Of a stretch of 64,000 bases of DNA, positions 9,618 through 16,974 are shown one piece after another. The notes beneath the pieces are model-generated. The model searched no databases. It worked only from the letters and a program-made list of their open reading frames with translations, and had not been told where the DNA came from. Source of the stretch: Parvibaculum sp040216885 (GTDB lineage: Bacteria > Pseudomonadota > Alphaproteobacteria > Parvibaculales > Parvibaculaceae); assembly GCA_040216885.1 (NCBI GenBank), contig JAVJOG010000002.1:25128-89127 (forward strand), read 5' to 3'. A program made the translations under genes and the position numbers. How positions within the stretch are numbered: the stretch's first letter is position 1; every line of letters begins with the position of its first letter.

Positions 9618-10341
9618 TCAGGCCGCGTCCGAGATGATGGTGCAGCGGCCGGTACCCGTCAGAACGTTGACGAAGCCGTGCGTCGTCGATCGAATAAACG
9701 ATGATCGGGATGCCGTTCTCGCGAGCCAGCGAAATCGCCGAAGCGTCCATTACCTTCAGATCGCGCGACAGCACGTCCATGTAGGTCAGGCGATCGTACC
9801 TTTCGGCATTGGCGACCTTGTGAGGGTCGGCCGAATAGACGCCGTCGACCTGCGTGCCCTTCAACAAGGCGTCGCATCCCATCTCGACCGCCCTCAAGGC
9901 CGCCGCCGTGTCGGTCGTGAAGAAAGGATTGCCGGTGCCGGCCGCGAAGATCACGACGCGACCTTTCTCCATATGACGCACCGCGCGGCGGCGGATATAA
10001 GGCTCGCACACCGTCATCATCGGGATCGCCGATTGAACGCGCGTCGGCACACCGATGCTTTCAAGCGATTGCTGCATGGCGAGCGCGTTCATTACCGTTG
10101 CCAGCATACCCATGTAGTCGGCGCTGGCGCGCTCCATTCCCTTGGCCGCGCCCGAGAGGCCACGAAAGATATTGCCGCCGCCGATGACCAGACAAACCTG
10201 GATGCCTGCATCCGTCGCCTGCTTGATTTCGCCCGCGATGCGGCCAACGGTATCGACGTCGATGCCGTATTGTCCCTCGCCCATCAGGGCTTCGCCGGAG
10301 ACCTTGAGCAGAACGCGCGAATAGAGCGGTTGCGGGGACAT
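9618..10341 (-). CDS. pyrH: UMP kinase, frameshifted near the 3' end
   Basis: PyrH phosphorylates UMP to UDP with ATP. From MSPQPLYSRVLLKVSGEAL the sequence follows the family (GGGNIFRG, GTGNPFFTTDTAAALRA, TYMDVLSRDLKVMDASA) as far as IPIIVYSIDD. After that the frame gives RLRQRSDGYRP, which is unlike PyrH, while the next frame gives GFVNVLTGTGRCTIISDAA and a stop at 9618-9620, the expected C-terminal strand. A single extra base near 9681 explains this. As written, translation continues through frr to make a 473-codon frame. For an essential gene a sequencing error is the likeliest cause; a real mutation or programmed shift is possible. Confidence 0.9.
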
Positions 10342-10420
10342 GGGCTCACTTCCATCAGGACGACATGGCAGGGCACCCGAACGGCGCGACGCCTGAGCCG
10401 AATCCGCCGGGATGTCCAAC

Positions 10421-10458
10421 AATAACGCCCCCAACGCACAATGGCGAAGGGGGCGTCA
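10421..10458 (-). terminator. Probable intrinsic terminator after tsf
   Basis: Arms ACGCCCCC (10425-10432) and GGGGGCGT (10449-10456) form an eight-pair stem with a 16-base loop. On the minus strand it follows the tsf stop by about 20 bases, and the stem is followed by a short, T-rich but interrupted run (TATTGTT). It would end rpsB-tsf transcripts before pyrH, though read-through is likely. Confidence 0.55.
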
Positions 10459-10477
10459 ATTCTATCGGCACAACGGC

Positions 10478-11404
10478 TTAACCGCGCGCCGCAGCCGCCA
10501 CTTCGGCCGCAAAGTCCGACTCTTCCTTTTCGATGCCCTCGCCCAGCGCGAAGCGGACGAAGCCGGCGACGCTGACCGGCGCACCGATTCCGGCTTCCGC
10601 CGCCTTCACGGCCTTTTCGACCGTGTTGTCCGGGTCGATTACAAAGGCCTGCGAGAGCAGGACGACTTCCTCATAGAACTTGCGGATGCGGCCCTCGACC
10701 ATCTTTTCGATGATGTTGTCGGGACGGCCGCTTTCCTTGGCTTCGGCGATCAGCACATTGCGCTCGCGTTCGACGACGGCCGGGTCGAGTTCGTCGGTCC
10801 GGGTCGCAAGCGGATTGGTCGCCGCGATATGCATGGCGATCTGGCGGCCGAGCTCGGCGAGCTTCGCCTTGTCGCCGGTCGACTCGAGACCCACCAGCAC
10901 GCCGATCTTGCCGAGACCCGGCACGACCGCGCTGTGGACATAGGCCGCGACCACGCCGTCCGACACAGAGATCGAACCGACGCGGCGCACGTTCATATTC
11001 TCGCCGATGGTGCCGACCATTTCCGTGACGTAGTCCTTCACGGACTTCGACGCGCCGGGATAGGTCGAGGCGACGAGCTTGTCGAAATCGCCGCCGGTAG
11101 CAAGCGCCGCGGAAGCGACGTCGCTGACCATCTTCTGGAACTGTTCGTTGCGGGCGACGAAATCGGTTTCGGAATTGACTTCAACGATGGCGCCCTTCGT
11201 GCCTTCCGCGACAACGCCGATCAACCCTTCGGCCGCAACGCGGCCAGCCTTCTTCGCCGCCTTGGCGAGACCCTTGGTGCGCAGCCAGTCGACGGCCGCC
11301 TCCATGTCGCCGCCGGTTTCGTTGAGCGCCGACTTGCAGTCCATCATGCCCGCGCCAGTCTTGTCGCGCAGTTCCTTCACCATGCTCGCGGTGATTTCAG
11401 CCAT
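10478..11404 (-). CDS. tsf: Translation elongation factor Ts
   Basis: EF-Ts exchanges GDP for GTP on EF-Tu. The 308-residue product starts MAEITASMVKELRDKTGAGMMDCKSAL, with the TDFVARN motif near residues 80-86 and the C-terminal dimerisation region. The ATG at 11404 was chosen because it matches the universal start of the family and lies 43 bases after rpsB; the open frame continues upstream into rpsB but is not conserved protein. The rpsB-tsf pair is nearly universal. Confidence 0.98.
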   Translation of the reverse strand: MAEITASMVKELRDKTGAGMMDCKSALNETGGDMEAAVDWLRTKGLAKAAKKAGRVAAEGLIGVVAEGTKGAIVEVNSETDFVARNEQFQKMVSDVASAALATGGDFDKLVASTYPGASKSVKDYVTEMVGTIGENMNVRRVGSISVSDGVVAAYVHSAVVPGLGKIGVLVGLESTGDKAKLAELGRQIAMHIAATNPLATRTDELDPAVVERERNVLIAEAKESGRPDNIIEKMVEGRIRKFYEEVVLLSQAFVIDPDNTVEKAVKAAEAGIGAPVSVAGFVRFALGEGIEKEESDFAAEVAAAARG

Positions 11405-11447
11405 TGTATTTCCTCGGTAATCGTTTGAAGTGGAACGGCGATGCGCC

Positions 11448-12206
11448 TTATTCGGCGGTCGCCGGCACCTCGACGACGGGCTCTGCCTCGGCTCCGACAT
11501 CGACGCCCGACGCAACGTGGCTCTGCGAAATTCCGTCGATGACCGCGCGAGCGACGAGATCGCAGTAGAGCGCGATCGCGCGGGCCGCGTCGTCATTGCC
11601 CGGAACCGGATAGGCGATGCCATCGGGATTGGAATTGGAGTCGAGAACCGCGACGACCGGAATACCAAGTTTGCGGGCTTCCTGAATCGCAATCTCTTCC
11701 TTGTTGGTGTCGATCACGAAAATCAGATCGGGCAGGCCGCCCATGTCCTTGATGCCGCCGATGGCGCGTTCGAGTTTGTCGCGCTCGCGGGTCAGGTTCA
11801 GAACTTCCTTTTTCGTCAGGCCCTTGGCTTCGCCGGAGAGCATCTCATCGAGCTGACGCAGGCGCCGGATCGAATTCGAGATGGTTTTCCAGTTGGTTAG
11901 CATGCCGCCGAGCCAGCGATGGTTGATGTAGTACTGGGCGCACTGGCGGGCTGCCGCGGCGACGGGGTCCGACGCCTGGCGCTTGGTGCCGACGAAAAGC
12001 ACGCGGCCACCGCCGGCAACCGCGTCGCGCACCGCGACGAGAGCCTGGTGGAGCAGCGGGACGGTCTGCGCCAAGTCTATGATAGGTATGTTGTTTCGGT
12101 CGCCGAAGAGGAAGGGTTCCATCTTCGGGTTCCAGCGGTGGGTCTGGTGGCCGAAGTGAACGCCGGCTTCCAGAAGTTGACGCATAGAGAAATCGGGAAG
12201 TGCCAT
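11448..12206 (-). CDS. rpsB: 30S ribosomal protein S2
   Basis: S2 is a small-subunit ribosomal protein. The 252-residue protein starts MALPDFSMRQLLEAGVHFGHQTHRWNP and carries the conserved GTKRQA, RWLGGMLTN and the P-D-L-I-F-V-I-D-T-N segment. A strong ribosome site (AAAGGAG) lies about 8 bases before the ATG. An acidic alanine- and valine-rich tail of about 25 residues follows the conserved core, common in alphaproteobacteria. It heads the rpsB-tsf unit and has a plausible promoter at 12342-12370. Confidence 0.98.
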   Translation of the reverse strand: MALPDFSMRQLLEAGVHFGHQTHRWNPKMEPFLFGDRNNIPIIDLAQTVPLLHQALVAVRDAVAGGGRVLFVGTKRQASDPVAAAARQCAQYYINHRWLGGMLTNWKTISNSIRRLRQLDEMLSGEAKGLTKKEVLNLTRERDKLERAIGGIKDMGGLPDLIFVIDTNKEEIAIQEARKLGIPVVAVLDSNSNPDGIAYPVPGNDDAARAIALYCDLVARAVIDGISQSHVASGVDVGAEAEPVVEVPATAE

Positions 12207-12341
12207 GGCACTTGTGCTCCTTTTCCGGTTGAACCTCCGCGGGGAGTGAACGGCTCAAAAGCCGCACCGGACCGACTAACCCTATGTTTTCCTTCACAAA
12301 AAGGAAGTGGGAGAGCCGAACCCCGCGTGTGGAATGGCGCC

Positions 12342-12370
12342 TTGATAGGCGTAAAACAGGCAAAAAGCAA
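12342..12370 (-). promoter_or_regulatory. Candidate rpsB-tsf promoter
   Basis: On the minus strand TTGCTT (12370-12365) is followed after 17 bases by TATCAA (12347-12342). Transcription would begin near 12335, giving a leader of about 130 bases before the rpsB ATG. The match is moderate; the spacing and place are right. Confidence 0.45.
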
Positions 12371-12417
12371 GCGCGGACGGGCCTTTGGCGGGTTATCCAC
12401 GAATGCCGGATCACCGA

Positions 12418-12457
12418 CTGTCATCGTACTGTCAAAAAACTGTCATGTAACTGTCAT
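12418..12457 (+). promoter_or_regulatory. Tandem double Pho box (four half-sites)
   Basis: Four heptamers lie in exact 11-base phase on the plus strand: CTGTCAT at 12418, CTGTCAA at 12429, CTGTCAT at 12440 and CTGTCAT at 12451. The seven-plus-four layout and the heptamer are the established PhoB recognition pattern, here as two complete boxes in tandem. The last repeat overlaps the dnaE stop codon (12454-12456). The array is about 50 bases upstream of the rpsB -35 candidate but in the opposite orientation, and on its own strand it points into the 3' end of dnaE, where I see no good -10. The regulated promoter is therefore unclear. Confidence 0.75.
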
Positions 12458-15400
12458 ATCTCCTGCACCTCGACCACGCCGGGGATCGATTTTACCGCGC
12501 CGCGGATTTGCGGCGTGATGCGGTAGCGGCCCTTGAGACGCAGTTCGACCTCCCTGCCCCCGTCGCTCATCAGGACCAGCGAGACGAGACCCTTGCCACG
12601 CTCGCCGAGACGCGCCTTCAGCGGTTCGAGGGAGGCCGGATCCTCGACAAAGACTCTCAACCCCTCGCCGGCGTCCTTGACCACCTCGTCGACGGACCGG
12701 ACCGACTGGGCGCGAAGTTTCACTTCCTCGCCGGCGCGGTCGATCTCGACGCCGATGACGACGGAGCTGCCCGGCTCCATCAGGTCGCGGGAACGGGAGA
12801 GGACTTCGGAGAAGACCACGACCTCGAACTGGCCGGTGGCGTCCGACAGGCTGAGGAAGGCGAAGGGGTTGCCCTTTTTCGATTTGCGCTCCTGCTTGGC
12901 GGTGACGGTGCCGGCGACGAAACCGGCCTGCATGTTTTTGGCGAGGAGGTCGGCGAGGGTCGAGACGCCGGAACGCTTCAACGAGGTGCGGTAGTCGTCG
13001 AGGGGGTGGCCGGAGAGATAGAAGCCGACGGCATTGAATTCCTCGGTGAGGCGTTGCATCGCCTGCCAGGGCTCAACGGCGGGCAAGGCGGGCGCGGAGG
13101 CGGCGGCGCTCTCCTCGCCGAAGAGGCTGACCTGCTGGCTCTCGCGGTCCTGCGCGGAGGCGTTGGCGGTGCCGAGCACCAGATCGACGGCGGCCAGCAC
13201 CTGCGCGCGGTCGGGATTGAGACAATCGAAGGCGCCGGCGCGGGCCAGATTTTCGAAGGCGCGCTTGTTGACGATGCGCGGATTGATGCGGCGGGCGAAA
13301 TCGAAGAGATCGCGGAAGGGACCGCCCTCGCGGCGGACCTCGACCAGATGTTCCATCGCCTGACGGCCGACATTCTTGATGGCGGCGAGCGCGTAGAGGA
13401 TTTCGCCGTCGGCGACGCCAAACATCGCCTCCGAACGGTTGACGCAGGGCGGGCGCACCTTGATGCCGAGACGCTCGGCCTCCTGCTTGAAGGTGCCGAG
13501 CTTGTCGGTGTTGCCGAGATCGAGGCTCATCGAGGCGGCGAGGAATTCGACCGGGTGATTGGCTTTCAGCCAAGCGGTCTGATAGGCGACGACCGCATAG
13601 CAGGCCGAATGCGATTTGTTGAAGCCGTAGCCGGCGAACTTGTCGACGAGGTCGAAAACGAATTCGGCCTGTTTCGGCGCGACGCCGCGCTCGACGGCGC
13701 CGGAAACGAAACGGGCGCGCTGCGCTTCCATTTCGGCCTTGATTTTCTTGCCCATGGCGCGGCGCAAGAGATCGGCTTCGCCGAGCGAGTAGCCGGCAAA
13801 GACCTGCGCGATCTGCATCACCTGTTCCTGATAGATGATGACGCCGTAGGTGTCCTCCACCACGGGCACGATGGTTTCGTGCAGGAATTCGGGCTTCTCG
13901 CGGCCATGCTTGCAGGCGAGATATTTCGGGATGTTCTCCATCGGGCCCGGCCGGTAGAGCGCGACAAGGGCGATGATGTCCTCGATGTTGGTCGGGCGGG
14001 CCTGACGCACCAGATCGCGCATGCCCGAACTTTCAAGCTGGAACACGCCGACCGTTTCGCCGCGCGTCAGCATCTCGAATGTTTTTTCGTCTTCCAGCGG
14101 AAGGTTCAGCAGATCGACGGCGATGTCGCGGCGGGCGAGAAGCTTGACCGCCTGATCGAGCACGGTGAGGGTTTTCAATCCCAGAAAGTCGAACTTCACG
14201 AGGCCGGCGGGCTCGACCCATTTCATGTTGAACTGCGTCACCGGCATGTCGGAGCGCGGATCGCGGTAAAGCGGCACCAGCTCGTCGAGCGGGCGGTCGG
14301 CGATGACGACGCCGGCAGCGTGCGTCGAGGCATGGCGATAGAGCCCTTCGAGGCGCAGGCCGATTTCGAGCATGCGGGCGACGCCCTCGTCCGACGCCTG
14401 TTCCTCGCGCAGGCGCGGCTCGCCGGCGATCGCCTCGGCCAGCGTGACGGGCGCGGCCGGATTGTTGGGCACCAGCTTGCAGAGACGGTCGACCTGACCA
14501 TAGGGCAGTTGCAGCACGCGGCCGACATCGCGCAGCACGGCGCGCGCCTGAAGCTTTCCGAAGGTGATGATCTGGGCGACGCGATCCTCGCCGTAACGGT
14601 CCTGCACATAGCGGATCACCTCGTCGCGGCGGTCCTGACAGAAGTCGATGTCGAAGTCCGGCATCGAGACGCGCTCGGGGTTGAGGAAGCGTTCGAACAA
14701 CAGACCGAAGCGCAAGGGGTCGAGGTCGGTGATGGTCAGCGCCCAGGCGACGACCGAACCCGCGCCCGAACCGCGGCCGGGGCCGACGGGGATGCCCTGC
14801 CCCTTCGCCCATTTGATGAAGTCGGCAACGATCAGGAAGTAGCCGGGGAAGTCCATCTTGATGAGGACGTCGAGTTCGAAATTCAGACGGGCGTAGTAAT
14901 CCTCTTTCGGCGCGACGGTTTCGAGCGTTGCGAGGCGTTGCGCCAGGCCCTCTTCCGCCTGACGGCGCAATTCGTCGGCCTCGCTGACGCCGGCGGAGAA
15001 TTTCGGCAGGATCGGATCGCGGGTCAGCGGACGGACCGCGCAGCGGCGCGCGATCTCGACGGTGTTCTCGATCGCCTCGGGAATGTCGGCGAAGAGCGCG
15101 ACCATTTCGGCTTGCGTCTTGAAGCGATGCTCGGGCGTCAGGCGGCGGCGGTCGGCCTGCACGACATAGGCGCCCTCGGCAATGCAGATCAGCGCGTCAT
15201 GCGCCTCGTAGTCGGCTTCTGCGACGAAGCAGGCTTCGTTGGTGGCGACCAGCGGCAGGCCGTGGGCATAGGCAAGCTCGATCAGCGCCGGTTCCACCTG
15301 ACGCTCGCGGGGCTGACCGTGGCGCTGCAACTCGACATAGAGGCGGTCGCCGAAGGTTTGCTTGAGGCCGAGCAGCAGTTCTTCCGCCGCCGGGCGCTGG

Positions 15401-15867
15401 CCGGCTTCGAGCAGGCGGTTGACGACGCCGTCCGGCCCGCCGGTGAGGCAGATCAGGCCCGCCTGATGTTCGGCCAGCAGGGCGAGCGGCACATAGGGCG
15501 GCTCGCCGGGCTCGGGGCCGAGAAAAGCGCGGCTCGAGAGCTTCATCAGGTTCAGGTAGCCCTGCTCGTCCTTGGCGATGAGGGCGAGCGTGCCGGACGG
15601 CTCGCGGCGCAGCGGGCCGCGACCCGGCTCGTCGCCCTCGTCGAGCAGGACGGGAAGCGTGCAGCCGATGATCGGCTGGATGCCGGCTTCGGAAAGGGTT
15701 TCGGAGAATTCCAGCGCGCCGAAGAGATTGGCCGTGTCGGTGATGGCGACGGCGGGCATGCCGTCTGCCTTGCAGAGCTTCGGCACTTCCTTGACGCGGA
15801 TCGCGCCCTCCAGCAGCGAATAGGCCGTGTGGAGGCGCAGATGGATGAACCGGGGTGAGTCGGGCAT
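12454..15867 (-). CDS. dnaE: DNA polymerase III alpha subunit
   Basis: This is the replicative polymerase subunit. The 1137-residue protein has an N-terminal PHP domain (HLRLHTAYSLLEGAI at about 9-23), the palm with the catalytic PDFDIDF motif at about 402-408, GPGRGSGAGSVVAW just before it, fingers with KIKAEMEAQRARF, a helix-hairpin-helix region and an OB-fold domain (about 985-1070). Length and layout fit the DnaE1 class, not the error-prone DnaE2. It stands alone between the lol genes and rpsB. Its stop codon lies inside the Pho-box array. Confidence 0.98.
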   Translation of the reverse strand: MPDSPRFIHLRLHTAYSLLEGAIRVKEVPKLCKADGMPAVAITDTANLFGALEFSETLSEAGIQPIIGCTLPVLLDEGDEPGRGPLRREPSGTLALIAKDEQGYLNLMKLSSRAFLGPEPGEPPYVPLALLAEHQAGLICLTGGPDGVVNRLLEAGQRPAAEELLLGLKQTFGDRLYVELQRHGQPRERQVEPALIELAYAHGLPLVATNEACFVAEADYEAHDALICIAEGAYVVQADRRRLTPEHRFKTQAEMVALFADIPEAIENTVEIARRCAVRPLTRDPILPKFSAGVSEADELRRQAEEGLAQRLATLETVAPKEDYYARLNFELDVLIKMDFPGYFLIVADFIKWAKGQGIPVGPGRGSGAGSVVAWALTITDLDPLRFGLLFERFLNPERVSMPDFDIDFCQDRRDEVIRYVQDRYGEDRVAQIITFGKLQARAVLRDVGRVLQLPYGQVDRLCKLVPNNPAAPVTLAEAIAGEPRLREEQASDEGVARMLEIGLRLEGLYRHASTHAAGVVIADRPLDELVPLYRDPRSDMPVTQFNMKWVEPAGLVKFDFLGLKTLTVLDQAVKLLARRDIAVDLLNLPLEDEKTFEMLTRGETVGVFQLESSGMRDLVRQARPTNIEDIIALVALYRPGPMENIPKYLACKHGREKPEFLHETIVPVVEDTYGVIIYQEQVMQIAQVFAGYSLGEADLLRRAMGKKIKAEMEAQRARFVSGAVERGVAPKQAEFVFDLVDKFAGYGFNKSHSACYAVVAYQTAWLKANHPVEFLAASMSLDLGNTDKLGTFKQEAERLGIKVRPPCVNRSEAMFGVADGEILYALAAIKNVGRQAMEHLVEVRREGGPFRDLFDFARRINPRIVNKRAFENLARAGAFDCLNPDRAQVLAAVDLVLGTANASAQDRESQQVSLFGEESAAASAPALPAVEPWQAMQRLTEEFNAVGFYLSGHPLDDYRTSLKRSGVSTLADLLAKNMQAGFVAGTVTAKQERKSKKGNPFAFLSLSDATGQFEVVVFSEVLSRSRDLMEPGSSVVIGVEIDRAGEEVKLRAQSVRSVDEVVKDAGEGLRVFVEDPASLEPLKARLGERGKGLVSLVLMSDGGREVELRLKGRYRITPQIRGAVKSIPGVVEVQEI

Positions 15868-15974
15868 GCCCCATTGTCGGGGCGCCGGGGGCGCGAGTCA
15901 CGCGGGGAGAGGGTTCCGGGATGTCATAGCTGTGGACAAGTCCGAGGGGGCAACTCTCAAGCATCGAGTCAGCG

Positions 15975-16029
15975 CCCCCGCCCCGAAATTTGCGAAGGCA
16001 AATTTCGACCCGCCCCCCAAGGGGCGGGT
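15975..16029. repeat. Double-hairpin intergenic repeat, copy A
   Basis: A C-rich lead (CCCCCGCCCC) is followed by two adjacent perfect hairpins: a ten-pair stem with arms 15984-15993 and 15998-16007 (loop GAAG), and a nine-pair stem with arms 16008-16016 and 16021-16029 (loop CCAA). A second element of the same design lies at 23851-23904. It fills the gap between the small gene at 16063 and dnaE, and there is no T-run, so it is not a plain terminator. Confidence 0.6.
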
Positions 16030-16062
16030 GGGAGGCGCGACCGAGATTCTGCCGTCAGATGT

Positions 16063-16209
16063 TCAAAGTTTGGTGCGAAGGCGGGTGACAACATCCTTCA
16101 ACAGTCGCGTCCTGCCATTCGCCACGTCCAGATCGCCTAATGCCAGAATCCGCAGCAGCGTCTGTGTCTCTTGCCGCTGCTCAAGCGAGACCTTGTCCTT
16201 CGACGTCAC
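16063..16209 (-). CDS. Small hypothetical protein (48 aa), antitoxin-tail-like
   Basis: A GTG at 16209, five bases after GAGGAG, opens a 48-codon frame. The peptide is charged and helical, with a core QTLLRILALGDLDVANGR and a basic end. The pattern leucine-leucine-x-isoleucine-leucine-x-leucine-glycine followed by a helix resembles, from memory, the C-terminal segment of some alphaproteobacterial antitoxins or companion proteins, but there is no DNA-binding part and no toxin beside it. It begins nine bases after the stop of the 45-residue membrane protein gene, so the two are probably cotranscribed. Function unknown; the coding call rests on the ribosome site and spacing. Confidence 0.5.
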   Translation of the reverse strand: MTSKDKVSLEQRQETQTLLRILALGDLDVANGRTRLLKDVVTRLRTKL

Positions 16210-16218
16210 ATCGACTCC

Positions 16219-16356
16219 TCAGCCCACCAAGGCCTCGGCGATGCCGATCCAGGCGCCGGCGGCCCAGATGAAGGCGGCGACCGAGAAGAGCGCCGCCACG
16301 TCCTGAAGCCAGCCGCCGGCTTCGCTGTCTTTCGTCCGGTTCCACAATCCACGCAT
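16219..16356 (-). CDS. Small single-span membrane protein (45 aa)
   Basis: ATG at 16356 with GGAGGG five bases upstream. The peptide is MRGLWNRTKDSEAGGWLQDV followed by a hydrophobic helix (about residues 21-43: ALFSVAAFIWAAGAWIGIAE) and a short end. I predict one membrane span with a short charged N-terminal part. A perfect GAAC-N7-GAAC box lies 17 bases before the ATG, the LexA operator form of alphaproteobacteria. SOS-induced small membrane division inhibitors (SidA, DidA) are known in Caulobacter; this protein is not recognisably homologous, so a similar role is only a hypothesis. Confidence 0.65.
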   Translation of the reverse strand: MRGLWNRTKDSEAGGWLQDVAALFSVAAFIWAAGAWIGIAEALVG

Positions 16357-16372
16357 CGCTCGCCCTCCATGA

Positions 16373-16413
16373 GTTCATGTAATGTTCTCATTCGGAGAGT
16401 TGCTGTTTTGTTC
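16373..16413 (-). promoter_or_regulatory. Candidate LexA (SOS) boxes and promoter
   Basis: Minus strand: GAAC-ATTACAT-GAAC (16387-16373) is an exact match to the alphaproteobacterial SOS operator GAAC-N7-GAAC. A second, one-mismatch copy GAAC-N7-CAAC lies at 16413-16399. A perfect TTGACA (16424-16419) stands just upstream as a possible -35, with a weak -10 seventeen bases on (AACTCT). The perfect box would lie near or just after the start of transcription, where LexA would block. About two such boxes are expected by chance in a window this long, so position is the main evidence. Confidence 0.55.
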
Positions 16414-16576
16414 TTGTGTGTCAAGAGGTGTTGGGTCTTTTCGATGGAATGGACCCCGGTTTCGATGCAGAGCCCCCCACCCGGGAAATCCGCGCGGTGC
16501 CGATGGAGGTACTCCGGCGCACAAGTTTCCCCGCCCCGCCCTGACGGGCGCGGCGACGGGCTTGCCGGCAATCCAA

Positions 16577-16756
16577 TCAGCGACGGCGGGGCTGGCGGTA
16601 GTAGAAGGCCATGCCGGCCAGCAGCAGGGCAGCGGCCACCCAGCTCCAGGTCGCGATTTCAGGATTGGATGCGAAATATGGCGCCACGCGTTCGAGCAGC
16701 GACGCGAACGTCGACTGCATATCCCCGCTGACGAGTTGTTGCGTTTCCCCCCTCAA
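16577..16756 (-). CDS. Small membrane protein (47-59 aa)
   Basis: A TTG at 16756 with GGAGGG seven bases upstream opens a 59-codon frame; an internal ATG at 16720 would give 47 residues. The C-terminal half is TWSWVAAALLLAGMAFYYRQ followed by a basic end, a clear single membrane helix with positive charges inside. The middle part (FASLLERVAPYFASNPEIA) looks amphipathic. It is on the same strand as the 45-residue gene 220 bases downstream. No family recognised. The coding call rests on the ribosome site, GC-rich third positions and sensible membrane topology. Confidence 0.55.
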   Translation of the reverse strand: MRGETQQLVSGDMQSTFASLLERVAPYFASNPEIATWSWVAAALLLAGMAFYYRQPRRR

Positions 16757-16911
16757 GGAATCGCCCTCCCTCTATTTCTCCCGTGAGGATGGTAGGACCA
16801 AAAGCCGGGTAAATGGAAGGGTCTTTTTTGGGGGGTGGGGAACGCCAGCGCCCGCACACCCTCGCAATGAAGGGCTTTTGTGAAGAGAGACGCCGCTTCG
16901 CGGCTTCTGGG

Positions 16912-16932
16912 TTGCCGGGTCAAGCCCGGCAA
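16912..16932. repeat. REP-like palindrome
   Basis: Perfect eight-pair inverted repeat TTGCCGGG (16912-16919) and CCCGGCAA (16925-16932) around TCAAG. This unit is, from general knowledge, a common dispersed palindrome in alphaproteobacterial intergenic DNA. The surrounding 16757-16974 gap contains nothing else I can name. It lies just downstream of lolD. Confidence 0.55.
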
Positions 16933-16974
16933 AGACGACGTTGGGGGGAGGCAAGAGGGCTTGAAAGGCTGCCC

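Noticed and set aside
10342..10434. A 31-codon upstream extension of pyrH from TTG
   Set aside because: It runs through the tsf terminator, has no conserved residues, and MSPQPLYSRVLLK fits the family start.
12393..12401. TTATCCACG, a near match to a DnaA box, beside the four direct repeats, suggesting an iteron origin
   Set aside because: One-mismatch DnaA boxes are expected several times per window by chance; the repeats match the Pho box exactly, and there is no replication initiator gene or AT-rich region.
12508..15858. A 1116-codon open frame on the plus strand, antisense to dnaE
   Set aside because: It is the mirror of dnaE in a GC-rich genome where stops are rare on the other strand; the protein has no conserved features, and the dnaE frame is certain.
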